Made by a program: the position numbers and the translations under genes. A stretch of 64,000 nucleotides of DNA from the NCBI GenBank assembly GCA_026545765.1, contig CM048839.1, positions 20,274,566 to 20,338,565 on the forward strand. The letters run 5' to 3'. The number at the start of each line of letters is the position of its first letter. The first letter of the stretch is position 1. The notes under the pieces were generated by a model, which was not told the DNA's origin, ran no database searches, and worked only from the letters and a program-made list of their open reading frames with translations. Shown in pieces: positions 1 through 11,220 of this stretch. The DNA is from Plantago major (lineage: Eukaryota > Streptophyta > Magnoliopsida > Lamiales > Plantaginaceae).

Positions 1-329
1 ACTTTGGATCAAATTGTCTATGTTTGATATATAATTGTCTATGGTTAGCATAAAATTATTGATGACAACCTATTTATCCCAAAGAAACACAATATTTATA
101 AATAAACATATATAGCAATCAATTTCATTTATCAATCAATAAATGTCATACATATAAAACAATACAAAAAATTTAAAATCACTATATCCAAACTACAATC
201 ATCTTTGCAAACAAATAAAACACCCTTGAATTGTTCATCGACTCCTCCATCCACGTCTCCATCTTCATCATCAATCGTTTTCTTTATTCGACCACCATTT
301 TTACGAAAACCTAGTATATGCAAAAAAAA
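1..329. other. AT-rich stretch without a gene
   Basis: No convincing gene is seen. Short phrases of the type 'acaatagacaattta' recur here, at the end of the tandem array (about 870-893) and in LHT intron 1 (about 4030-4045), so the stretch probably belongs to the same repeat family as the array that follows. Confidence 0.4.
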
Positions 330-893
330 CATCAACAATTTGGCAACTGTCATACGCAATTTTACCATAACAATAGACTATTACACTACAACAATAGATA
401 ACTAAGCTGCATAACTCATTAGCTTGTCAGGCACAATTCTCACACTAGCATGGGACTCAATGGACACACTCATGAGCATATTCACACAGCCATTCAACTA
501 TTTGACAACTGTCATACACAATTTTACCATAACAATAGACTATTACACTACAACAATAGACAACAAATTAAGTTGCATAACTCATTCGCTTGTCAGACAC
601 AATCCTCACACTAGCATGGGACTCAATGGACACATTCATGAGCATATTCACACAGACATTCAACTATTTGGCAACTGTCACACACAATTTTACCATAACA
701 ATAGACTATTACACTACAAATAATGACTGCATAGAACTCACTGGCTTGTCAGGGACAATCCTCACATTAGCATGGGACTCAATGGACACACTCATGAGCA
801 TATTCATACAACCATTTCAACTATTTGGCAACTGTCATACACAATTTTACTATAACAATATACTATTACACTACAACAATAGACAATTTAAAA
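330..893. repeat. Tandem array, ~160-bp unit, about 3.5 copies
   Basis: Units begin near 342, 504, 670 and 827 with the phrase 'ggcaactgtcatac' or a close variant, giving spacings of 162, 166 and 157 bp. Each unit also carries 'gcatgggactcaatggacac' and 'taacaatagactattacact'. The units stay open over long stretches in the + frames, but in different frames and with no recognisable protein, so coding is unlikely. The array lies about 1.7 kb upstream of the first LHT gene. Confidence 0.85.
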
Positions 894-1340
894 ACAATAC
901 TACATGAAGTCTAACCATAAAGTAATATAACAAACATCAACTATTTACACATAAACATGTATAATTTACACAAAAGCATAGATGATTTTTTAAAAAAAAC
1001 TACAGAAACCCTAACCATAAAGCAATGAAATCAAAACATCATCTATTTACAATTAAACATACAATATTTGCATGAAAACCTAAACATAATCGAACACTAC
1101 AAACAAACAAAGCAAAAGCTAAGAAAAACAAACTGAAAATATAGAAAACACACAAACATAAACAATTACAGGTCAAACATGCACAATTAAGGTTCCAACA
1201 TCAACAATTACACCTGAATATACAGTTACGCGAAATCACTAAAAATCACCAAAACCAAACGAAAAATGAAAAAAACTGAAGAATCGAGATAAGAAACTTG
1301 CAAATCGAGGAAACAACAATGTTATGACTTATATGTGTTG

Positions 1341-1665
1341 AGTAGTCGGAGATCCGCCAGAGAAGACAACCGGAAAAGCTTCGAATTCCGGCCAACCGTT
1401 TCAAAAGTCGACCAAATGAAAAAGCAAAACCGGTAGAAAGGTAGATCGGGCCATGAGCTACTCAAATATGCGATCGGATTTAAGATTGGTGGTCGGACGG
1501 CGGAGATATCGCCGGAAAAGCTTCGAATTCCGGCCAACCGTTTCAAAAGTCGACTAAATAAAAAAACGAAACCGGTAGAAAGGTAGATCGGGCCATGGGC
1601 TACTCAAATATGCGATCGGATTGAAGATTGGTGGTCGGACGACAGAGATATCACCGGAAATGTGA
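1341..1665. repeat. 142-bp tandem duplication, two copies
   Basis: The phrase 'cggaaaagcttcgaattccg' occurs at 1371 and again at 1513. The following ~130 bp, including 'ggtagatcgggccatg' and 'tactcaaatatgcgatcgga', is repeated with few changes. The block is much more GC-rich than its surroundings. It may be the leader region of a decayed gene or element; no protein was recognised on either strand. Confidence 0.75.
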
Positions 1666-1913
1666 TCGGAAAAGAGAGAGGGAAAGGAAGAGGAGAGGGT
1701 AGAGAGAGAGAAGAAAGAAGGAAATGAAAGAAAAAAAAAGAAAAATAGGATATTTATATTAATCTGATAACCCGTTTTTAGATCCATATTACCGAACCCG
1801 CAACCCAGGATCCGCGAATTGACCCGTGAATTTGAATAAAAACCAAGTCATCTCCAAATTATGTATTTGTTCAGGACTCTCATAGACTCTCATAGTATAT
1901 AGGACTCTTTTAA

Positions 1914-1915
<2 letters not shown>

Positions 1916-1980
<65 letters not shown>
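1916..1980. repeat. (AT)n microsatellite
   Basis: An uninterrupted run of alternating A and T of about 65 bases. The open reading frame across it on the - strand is a by-product of the repeat. Confidence 0.95.
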
Positions 1981-1982
<2 letters not shown>

Positions 1983-2457
1983 GCACTTGAACATTATCTT
2001 AGTCTGTACAAATAACACCTACAACTACTTAATTAGTAAATTAATCAATTGATCAAAATATATAAAACCTCTTATTTTAAAGGGCAATTAATAAATACTA
2101 TATATAGTTTATCATATGGTGCAATAATTTGCCGGCTAAGGAGATAATTATTAAATCATAATGGGAGGACTTAAGAGTGTTACAGTTTGATTAAAAAAAA
2201 AAAAAAATGTGTTGCAGTTATAGAACGTTAGACGAATTTTCTTAGAAAGCTGTATGTAAACAGACAGCTCAACAGATGAAAGCCAGTCAAAATATGAATA
2301 TACTTATTTGATTTGCTAGCTAATTGATACTAATATAAGCAGTATACAAATTAAAAGTCTGTATTCAATACTATCAAAGTCAAACAAAAACGTGTTCTTC
2401 AACGATTGTACTCTCTTTTCGCTCAATATCCTCTCTTGTTCTCTAGTTTCATTTCTT

Positions 2458-2465
2458 TATATATT
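2458..2465 (+). promoter_or_regulatory. Candidate TATA box for LHT copy 1
   Basis: 'tatatatt' lies about 115 bp upstream of the chosen start codon at 2580, followed by a pyrimidine-rich leader typical of plant 5' UTRs. The placement fits a core promoter but no transcript evidence is available here. Confidence 0.45.
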
Positions 2466-2579
2466 GGACATTGTGGTGTTCGATATTTCCAGAGAGACTA
2501 GTTCAATTCTTAACCTTCTCTTCTCCCCTCTTCATTTCTATCCATCTTTCTTGTGAAGTAGCAAGACACATTCAAGGCC

Positions 2580-5500
2580 ATGGGAACTCAAGGTCCTGAA
2601 AACGGCTACGACAAAGTTGTAAGCTTCTTCTTTATGTTACACGTCATGCAAAATTGTTCGTACAGTTCAAACAGATATCAACTATTGTATGCATCGTTCG
2701 TATTTTCAAGATTTTGACTTTTTCAGATTTGAGATCAACTCATCAGATAAATGTTTAGTTTGTCATGGTTATCATTTAACAATCTAGTGGTCGTATATAT
2801 CATTTAATCCCCCTTAGCATATATACCAATATACACTTCAAGTTACATGGTTCCTAAATCATGTGTCTTCATTCTTCATTCTTAAGTGCAAATTAATTTA
2901 GTCTTGCTTTGTGTTATTGTGTACATATTCCATGATCTATATGAAGTCTTGATAGCAAGTAACAACCTTTAGCTTACGGCACCAACTGGCTTAATTAAAT
3001 TTAAGACAAAGTTGACCAATTCATCTCTTACTGATCAATAGTCTTTTTGTCTCTTTCTGACCAGATTATTTATTCATAATTATCAGCTGTGCCTGTACAT
3101 ATAGTTGTGTGTGTCAATTGTCATTATGGGTTCCATGTTTAGTGTGAGATATTTTTAAAATGATTAAACCCGAAGATTATGGCTTAAGTACAGATGAGAT
3201 AAGAGGTTTTATTAGTCACATATGGATATCTTTTACGGAATTGTAAAATTGGATCATCCATGTGCAAATGGCTTCATTGCATGTTACATGCTTGACCATA
3301 ACGGGCAATAGTTGACTTCATTTTCATTGGTCATAATCATGTTACTATCTTATCTTATTGTAATTTTCAAGTTATAAATAATAATTCGACTATATAAATG
3401 TGACAGTCGGTTAAAATACACAAATGTTACTTAAATGAGAGGAGTATTGTAGGTATTGGAGTCGATCGCATTAGCTGTGAATTACCGGACATTTTGAGGC
3501 TTTTTAGTAGTATATGACTTGTCGGAGAAGATGTGAGATAATTGTGGTTTGTGGTAGGTGGGAAAAGGATCACAAACTTTTTTGAAGCACCAATAGCACC
3601 ACGTATTTGAAGACACTTTTGAACAACTTTTCCCAAGTCTTGGGGAAATAATTCCAGCCTATAGGCCAAAAATGATTCTAGTTAACTTTTTGCAAAAAGT
3701 AATACTCCCTCCGTTCCATAGATTTCTTTCCATTTTTTCATTTTGGGCGTTCCATTAAAAACTTTCCATTTCCTTTTATGGAAACCCACTATCTCTATTA
3801 TTAATATTTTAATCTCTCTTTCATACTTTTTCAATTCTATTTCTTACTTTTTACTATACACTTACTACTTCATCTATATAAACCCATTTTTTACTCAAAT
3901 TTCTTAAAATTTGTGTAAAAACAAAATGGAAAGAAATTGGTGGAATGGAGGGAGTAATATTATGGAGAGAAACTCTCCTGATAGTCCGGAAAGTCCTATA
4001 CAAAAAGATTCAGCTGTACAATTAGTATACAACAATAGACAATTTATAAATAGACAAAAATCAACAATTTACACACAAAGCCGCATAATTAGTATACAAT
4101 ATTGTAGGACTCTCACAAAAACTTGAACTTTCACAAGTTTTTGTATAATATCATATTATGATCCTAGGATAAATTTCGTTTAATTTTCTTTTTCTGATTC
4201 AAATTCACAAATTCAAAGAAAGAGGATTTAATCTAGTAAGTATCCTCAGAGTTTGTTTATAAGGACATACATTAAAGATTTTAACTTTTAAGAAAAAGGA
4301 CCAAATACTTGGATTATTATTGAGAACTTAAATTTTTTAGTTAAAGAACATAGGTATTTTACATTTTCAAAAATATATTTCGTTTAACAATATAAATATT
4401 TTACTTTCACACAAGACTTGGTATGTATTTTTTTGTTAAGACTGTTGGGTAAAAAAGAAAAAAAGAAAGAAAGGAAGGTAGGTGTGAAGAAAATAAGGTA
4501 AAATGCGTTAAATCATGCAACTTTGAGTCATCAGAAATCATACCAAATGATCTTGTAGAATTCCTCATTCTAGAAAGTTAAAGAAATGTTGCATAACATT
4601 TTGCAGGATACTAGAACTGCAAGAGAGAAGGAGATTGATGACTGGTTGCCAATCACTTCTTCAAGAAACGCGAAATGGTGGTACTCAGCTTTTCACAATG
4701 TCACCGCCATGGTTGGAGCTGGAGTCCTCAGTCTCCCATACGCCATGTCCCGTCTAGGATGGTAAAACACAACTCCTGTTCATCAATGGAAATTTCTTAC
4801 CTAAACCAGGTCTACAGTCAAATACTGATAATTTTCCCTCGCGTTTATGCAGGGGTCCTGGAGTAGCAGTGATGGTTATATCCTGGATTGTCACTCTTTA
4901 TACCCTATGGCAAATGGTTGAGATGCATGAAATGGTACCAGGGAAGCGTTTCGACAGGTATCACGAGCTTGGACAGCATGCATTTGGTGAGAAGCTTGGC
5001 TTGTATATTGTTGTGCCTCAACAACTAGTTGTCGAAGTTGGTGTTTGCATCGTTTACATGGTTACTGGTGGAACATCACTCCAGAAGTTTCACGATTTGG
5101 TGTGTGGAAGCCATTGCAGAGACATCAAGCTTAGCTACTTTATCATGATCTTTGCCTCGGTTCACTTTGTACTCTCCCATCTCCCCAACCTCAACGCTAT
5201 CTCTGGTGTGTCTTTGGCAGCTGCAGTCATGTCCTTGAGGTATAATTTCTTTGCTAGTCTTCTTGAAAATCCTGGAGTTTACAATAAACACAGACTCAGA
5301 GATGTAGAGAGCAAACCATGTATAAAGTAGTAAATAGTAATCACTAATCACTTTCTAGCAATGTACAAATAGTTACTAATGCAAAAAGGATAGTCCTAAT
5401 ATGTCAATTACTGTGCTTTGCAGTTACTCTACAATCGCTTGGGGGGCCTCAGTCGGTAAGGGTGTACAGCCCAATGTGCAATATGGTTATCCAGCTACCA

Positions 5501-6600
5501 CCACGGCAGGCAGAGTGTTCGACTTCTTCAATGCATTGGGTGATGTGGCATTTGCTTACGCTGGTCACAATGTCGTATTGGAGATTCAAGCCACCATTCC
5601 ATCAACACCAGAGCAGCCATCAAAGATACCTATGTGGAAAGGAGTAATCGTTGCTTACATTGTCGTTGCCCTATGCTATTTCCCGGTAGCCTTCATTGGC
5701 TACTGGACGTTTGGCAACGCTATTGAAGATAATATCCTAATCTCTCTAAACGACCCAAACTGGCTCATTGCCATGGCTAACTTGTTTGTTGTGGTCCATG
5801 TTATTGGAAGCTATCAGGTAAACTGTCAATCTATAATTTCCACATAGCAATTCTGCATATAAAGGCTAACTATGGAGGCTATTTTGATATAACATTTTAC
5901 TTCATTTTGACTATTGGAATGAGGTAATAAGTATGTAATAGTACTATTTAATTCATCAATGCAGATCTATGCAATGCCAGTCTTTGACATGTTAGAAACT
6001 CTCCTGGTGAAGAAACTAAATTTCAACCCTACTTGGTATCTGCGGTTCGTTACAAGGAATATCTACGTGGGTATGTATCTAGTCATTTTACTGGTGTATA
6101 GTTCTGCAGTATACAAGTATTTACAATAACTATATGAGACTCTCTTTAAAATGCATCTGCTATCTGATTTCAGCATTGACAATGTTTATTGGAATTACCT
6201 TCCCTTTCTTCGGGGGACTTCTTGGATTCTTCGGGGGATTTGCTTTCGCTCCAACCACATACTTCGTAAGCAACAGTCCATAAAAACAGCATTTGTTTCA
6301 ATGTTAATGATTGGCACATAACGCTGACTTGTGACTTTTTTACAGCTACCATGTATTATGTGGCTCTCAGTCTACAAGCCAAGGAGATTTAGCTTATCCT
6401 GGTGGACTAACTGGGTAAGTTTTCACATATTCAAGTAGTCAACTACTTCTATGGCTATATAAACATGTTCATGAACTAAACTATCGAATTTTTTATTACA
6501 GATATGCATTGTTCTTGGTGTACTATTGATGATTATAGCACCTATTGGAGCCCTGAGGAATATCATTCTCAGGGCCTCTAGCTACAAATTCTACTCATAA
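2580..6600 (+). CDS. LHT1-like: Lysine/histidine transporter-like amino acid permease, copy 1
   Basis: Plasma-membrane proton-coupled amino acid importer of the AAAP family. Eight exons: 2580-2618, 4607-4761, 4853-5239, 5424-5817, 5965-6070, 6174-6265, 6346-6414, 6502-6600. They total 1341 nt and 446 residues, the same length as Arabidopsis LHT1, and every intron is GT-AG. Visible family motifs are [18 protein letters not shown] at about residues 37-54, then [40 protein letters not shown] and [13 protein letters not shown], with the C-terminus YKFYS. About ten hydrophobic segments are expected. The start was chosen because exon 1 encodes 13 residues ending in phase with a good donor, although that short N-terminus is the least certain part. 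Intron 1 is unusually long (1988 nt) and holds a MITE. A paralogue lies 1.36 kb downstream on the same strand. Family assignment is firm; the exact orthologue (LHT1 or LHT2) is not. Confidence 0.93.
2619..4606 (+). other. Long first intron of LHT copy 1
   Basis: AT-rich intron of 1988 nt bounded by gtaagc and a ttgcag acceptor; the same intron in the downstream paralogue is only 84 nt. It contains a Stowaway MITE (3705-3954) followed by about 130 bp related to the repeats at the left edge of the window. No other gene is seen inside. Confidence 0.75.
3705..3954. mobile_element. Stowaway-like MITE in LHT intron 1
   Basis: A 250-bp element starting CTCCCTCCGTTCCA and ending in the matching inverted sequence (tggaatggagggag). 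It is flanked on both sides by the dinucleotide TA, the target duplication of Tc1/mariner-type Stowaway elements. The inverted similarity extends about 30 bp inward (ttctttccatttt on one side, aaaatggaaagaa on the other). It has no coding capacity. Confidence 0.9.
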
Positions 6601-7377
6601 ACATTTCCTAGCAGCGATTCAAATCCATTTTTATGTTCCATATAGACGGTAAAAATATCAATGTCTGACATTGTCCTAGAGAGTTAGTTAGCCTGCTTGC
6701 TATGCACTATCTAGTGATGGAACTATAAAATCATCAACACCGTGGAGACCAGACTCGCTTGCAAGGAAGGATTTCAGTCATTAATACCAAGCACCCGTTA
6801 TAATTTTATTTTGCGTTTTGATTGTTGTCTTTACTCTTTACTGCTTCCGGTGTTCATTCTGTATTTATTATGTGTGTACAAATATATTTGCAATCCTTTG
6901 GTGAATGAAAAGTTATAGACACTAATCTTCCTGATGTTCATGGTTCCTTGACTGTTGCTTTTCTTAGAATTTTGTTCTCGGGCAATTTAAATTATTCAAT
7001 ATTCATATGATTGATAAATTGTTTTCAGTACATCCTGGACACCGAATATTCAATACCTCAAAGCTTGCCATTTCATTCTTGAGATAAAGTTTCACTACAA
7101 AATTGTATTAAATCAGGCAAATGAGAATTCCATTCCCCCAACAAGAATTTTTTTTTGTTTGAAATAACAGACAGGCAACAGAAACACGTAAAGTGACTTA
7201 TAATAAGCAGGCTGGACTATAATTCAACCTATCAGTGAGATATATCACAGTTTTGAAATTTGAAGCAGCACAGCCACAGAGGAACAGAACCAATAGAGAG
7301 TAAAGGTAGGTAAGCACAATAGATGTAGTAATGTACCAAGAAATAAAATTACTGGATAGTTCCGCAAATGCTGTACC
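6601..7377. other. 3' UTR and intergenic spacer between the LHT genes
   Basis: Downstream of the first LHT stop codon the sequence is AT-rich, with several A-rich stretches that could serve for polyadenylation (around 6895-6920). No open frame with recognisable homology is seen. Confidence 0.5.
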
Positions 7378-7489
7378 TTAAACCGACACTCCACAAGTCC
7401 ACCAGGTGTAGCAGACTACTCGATTGCCTCGGCTCTCCCTGAATTCCACATTCTTCAGCTCTTCGCCTGGTTTAGCAAAGTGGTATGTC
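7378..7489 (-). pseudogene. Possible terminal exon of an unidentified gene
   Basis: On the - strand a 3' splice-site-like sequence (gtggtttcacag) is followed by an open stretch reading TYHFAKPGEELKNVEF, then RGNRVVCYTWWTCGVSV and a stop. Its composition (rich in W, C and charged residues, no low complexity) looks more like real protein than chance. I do not recognise the family. Further up the - strand, around 7660-7740, shorter open stretches bounded by splice-like sites may be more of the same gene, but no full model could be built. It could be a gene relic or a chance frame. Confidence 0.25.
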
Positions 7490-7961
7490 CTGTGAAACCA
7501 CAGCATGATGACTGTCCACCAAGAAACAGCTAGCAAGTTTATATACCCTCTTCTGAAATGACAATTGGCTTATTAAAGAGGTGAAATACTCTTTATTATT
7601 TTCAAACATGAATATGCAACTCGTGATGGAAATCTCTATGAATTTACTTGAAATACAATGATTCCACCTATGAAAATATAAAAAGACAAAAAACAACACC
7701 TTGATTTAGTAGCCATTGTCCATACAGCCACATGCCAGTACAAACTCCAGCATATTTCGTTAGTAACCTCTATTTGGTTCTTGTTCATACAAGAAACGTT
7801 ATTATTTTACAGCCTTGTGTCTCTATGTGATTTTAACGATTGCCTTGTCAAAACGGCAGATAATTTCTTGGTATTTATTCGTCATAATAAATACAAGAGA
7901 CAACACATAGTTCCCTCTTCACCATTTCATCTCATTTTCTGCATTTCGTTGTTTCACCACC
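7490..7961. other. Upstream region of LHT copy 2
   Basis: This stretch must carry the promoter and 5' UTR of the second LHT gene. An AT-rich run with 'tatttatt' near 7870 is one possible core promoter element, but several similar runs exist and none stands out. Confidence 0.35.
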
Positions 7962-9971
7962 ATGGAAGTACCTGACGATACCTTTTCTATTCCAACTTCA
8001 ACGCACCCACTGAACGTAAAATCAAAGTCTCCAATTAAGGTAACTTGCTCTCTCAAATGTTGCAATAAAGCTTGTATAAAACCACCAAAATAATGCACTA
8101 AAGTTTCTTTTCAATGATTACAGGAAACATATCGAACACCAGAAGAGAAGGCAATAGATGACTGGCTTCCAATTACATCTTCAAGGAATGCAAAATGGTG
8201 GTACTCAGCATTTCACAACGTTACAGCCATGGTTGGCGCAGGAGTCCTAAGTCTACCCTACGCCGTGGCACAACTTGGATGGTAAATGAAAATTACTATA
8301 ACTAGAGCCTTGTTACAAATCAGAGTCGATAGTAAATTATTTCTCAACTATATCATGTAACGCTTCGCTATTTGTAAAATTTAGGGGACCAGGTGTCAGT
8401 ATTCTAGTATTGTCATGGGTCATCACCTTGTTCACATTGTGGCAAATGGTTGAGATGCACGAGATTATACCTGGTAAACGTTTTGATAGATACCATGAGC
8501 TTGGACAATATGCATTTGGTGAAAAGCTCGGTCTTTACATCGTAGTACCCCAGCAATTGATCTGCGAAGTTGGTGTTAACATAGTATATATGGTCACTGG
8601 AGGCAAGTCTCTCCAGAAGTTTCACAAAACTGTATGTGAAGGCTGCAAGCCTATCAAAACTACTTACTTCATAATGATATTTGCTTCCGTTCATTTTGTG
8701 CTCTCCCATCTCCCCAACTTCAACTCCATTTCAGGAGTCTCACTGGCAGCAGCTGTCATGTCTTTAACGTAAGTTCCGATTACTTTCTCCATGTAATTAC
8801 CTGTAGAATGATATGTGCAAGATATTCATGATAAGCAATAAATCTTGGCAAAAACCAGTTACTCGACAATTGCTTGGACGGCTTCACTCCACAAGGGTGA
8901 ACAAGAGGGAGTTGAATACGGCTACAAGGCTCCAACCACGTCTGGGACAGTTTTTAACTTCTTCACTGCCTTGGGGGATGTAGCTTTTGCCTATGCCGGT
9001 CATAATGTGGTGTTGGAAATTCAAGCAACGATCCCTTCAACCCCAGAGAAACCTTCCAAGAAGCCCATGTGGAAAGGAGTTGTTGTTGCTTACATTATTG
9101 TTGCCATATGCTACTTCCCTGTTGCTCTTATTGGCTACCGCATGTTCGGAAACCAAGTAGCGGACAACATCCTTCTCTCATTAGAGAAACCTGCATGGCT
9201 CATAGCAGCAGCAAACATGTTTGTTGTTATACATGTTATTGGAAGTTATCAGGCAAGTCATTATAACTCGTCTTTTTGAGGATAATATTCTGTTCTAGCT
9301 CTTTTAACATTTCCAGTCTGATTATGCAGATATACGCCATGCCAGTGTTTGACATGATAGAAAGTCTGTTAGTTAAGAAGCTGAAGTTCAAGCCCAGTGT
9401 GATGCTTCGTCTGGTCTCACGCACCGCATATGTTGGTTAGTACAACAATATAGCTAATTACCATGCTTCTGAAAGTAAGTTTTTAGAAATTTGATACACT
9501 AAGGGTGATTATGTGCTATCAGCATTCACAATGTTCGTCGCCATAACCTTCCCATTCTTTGGTGGTCTACTGGGATTTTTCGGAGGGTTCGCCTTTGCTC
9601 CAACAACGTACTTCGTAAGTCATTTCTTAAACTTCTAAACAGATCAGCAGTTCTAAACCAAAATAAGTACTACTACATGTCTACATCTTATTGCTAAACT
9701 ATATGTTCACATTTCTTCCAGCTTCCCTGTGTTATGTGGCTTGCTATCTACAAACCAAAAAGATTCAGCGCATCCTGGCTCGTCAACTGGGTGGGTAACA
9801 TCTTACAAATATATGAATTAATTTATCAAGAGCATTATTTTAGTTTCACTTCTATATCTCATGTATTTTCAGCTCTGCATCATTCTTGGTGTTCTACTGA
9901 TGATATTGTCACCTATCGGAGGGCTACGAAACATCATTATTCAAGCAAAAGAATACAAGTTCTACTCTTAA
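7962..9971 (+). CDS. LHT1-like: Lysine/histidine transporter-like amino acid permease, copy 2
   Basis: Second AAAP-family amino acid importer of the tandem pair. Eight exons: 7962-8039, 8124-8281, 8385-8768, 8859-9252, 9330-9435, 9523-9614, 9722-9790, 9873-9971. They total 1380 nt and 459 residues. Exons 4-8 have exactly the same lengths as in copy 1 (394, 106, 92, 69, 99) and all intron phases agree. Conserved motifs are [51 protein letters not shown] and the C-terminus YKFYS. The N-terminus is longer than in copy 1 (26 residues in exon 1, rich in S, T and P) and is the main difference. Intron 4 has a GC donor (AG|GCAAGT) where copy 1 has GT. The start is the first ATG in frame after the upstream stops and has a good context (caccATGG). 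All codons read open, so it looks functional. Confidence 0.94.
9253..9329 (+). other. GC-AG intron (intron 4 of LHT copy 2)
   Basis: The donor reads cag|gcaagt and the acceptor ttatgcag. Apart from the C the donor is a perfect consensus, as usual for functional plant GC-AG introns. The neighbouring paralogue has GT at the same position (cag|gtaaac). Confidence 0.85.
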
Positions 9972-10284
9972 GCATCTGGCAGAGCAAGTTACCATCACAG
10001 TGCTGTTTTGGTTTTGAAGATAGAATATAAATAAATAAGAACATTGACAGAAGAACAGCACTCTGGTTCTCTCAAAAAGCACTTTAAGTTCAGGCTGGAA
10101 CGAAAACAACATTTCCTCTGTTTCGTGTTTTCTTTTCCATTTTATCAATTATAAATTTTCACCAGACATTACTTGCAGAACATTTCTAAGGATTGACTAG
10201 TTAGCTCTGTTGTTTATCATAATGGCATTGCAATAAGCTCAAGCAAGGAATAAAAAAGGAAGCTTCATAACAAGTATACCAACT
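9972..10284. other. 3' UTR of LHT copy 2 and spacer
   Basis: 'gaatataaataaataag' 50-70 bp after the stop codon could hold a near-upstream polyadenylation element. No gene is seen. Confidence 0.4.
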
Positions 10285-11155
10285 TAACCAAATACCATCA
10301 TATTAAATTCCATTCTTAATTCAATTACTTAAAACTAGTTGACCTTATAATATCCAATCACTCAGCTGGGCTACAATTCTTTTAATTCTTTTCAGTAGGT
10401 TGACATCAGAAATATCAGATGTCAATTATTCTGCATCAGTAAAAGTAACCACTAAACTTAAGCATCATCAATCTATTAAAAAAGATGCACAATTTATCAG
10501 ATTAAAAACTAGGAGCCGAAAACCATCATATTAAACCTCCATTTTAGTTTCAGTCTTTCAGACATTCCTACTCATTTACCTTACCATATCCAATTAAAAT
10601 TCTTGTCAGTAGAATGACATGAGAAATAGCAGACGCAAATTACTCTGTATAAGCTAGCAATAGCTCAATTTAAGCATCAATCGATTCAAGAAAACGAAAG
10701 CCAACACATCTAGATAGTTCCATAATCACAATTCGAACTCATGTTGCAGATAATTAAGAACAAGAACAGAACATCATTGGTTTCTTTCATTTATATAGTT
10801 CTATAAATCCAGAATGAGTTTGAAGCTTGTTGTAGCAATTAGAAACACAACAAAGTGTTCATATAACCACCAATACAAAGTAAATACAATAAGCTACAAA
10901 AGAACCTGCTAAAGTGAGAAAATATGCCAACTCTGTACTGGTATCATCTATCTTAAGCTTCTTCACAATAAGTTGGCATCAGAAACATCAGACAGTACTC
11001 TGCATTCACAAATTAACAACTAAACGTAAAGCATCAATTCATCCAACAAAGCGAAACCAACAAAATAAGATACTGCCACAATCAGAATTCGAACTCGTTG
11101 CGGAAAAAAGTAACAAGAGCAGAAGTAAGCATTAGTTTTCTCATTCATATAATTG
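10285..11155. repeat. Three degenerate copies of a ~250-300 bp repeat
   Basis: Related stretches lie at about 10285-10505, 10521-10800 and 10919-11155. Each contains 'ttgacatcagaaatatcaga' or a near variant, then 'ctctgcat', then 'aagcatcaat' followed by a C/A-rich stretch. Copies 2 and 3 also share 'ataatcacaattcgaactc' and a following A-rich segment. The divergence suggests old tandem or repeated insertion. The array ends near the stop codon of the TLC gene, so part of it may lie in that gene's 3' UTR. Confidence 0.6.
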
Positions 11156-11220
11156 TCAATAAGAAGTACGTACAATAACTAGAAGAACCAAAGATTCTAA
11201 TTCTGTTCTTGTATAATCCT

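Noticed and set aside
330-893. Possible CRISPR-like array
   Set aside because: The units are direct tandem repeats with no short-repeat and unique-spacer pattern, and the DNA is plant nuclear.
424-907. Overlapping + strand open frames across the tandem array
   Set aside because: They follow the repeat period and shift frame between units; no start context or homology supports a gene.
1789-1986. Open frame through the (AT)n run on the - strand
   Set aside because: Produces only alternating isoleucine and tyrosine from the microsatellite.
5076-8709. Antisense open frames over the LHT exons
   Set aside because: Shadows of conserved coding exons on the other strand, without their own homology.
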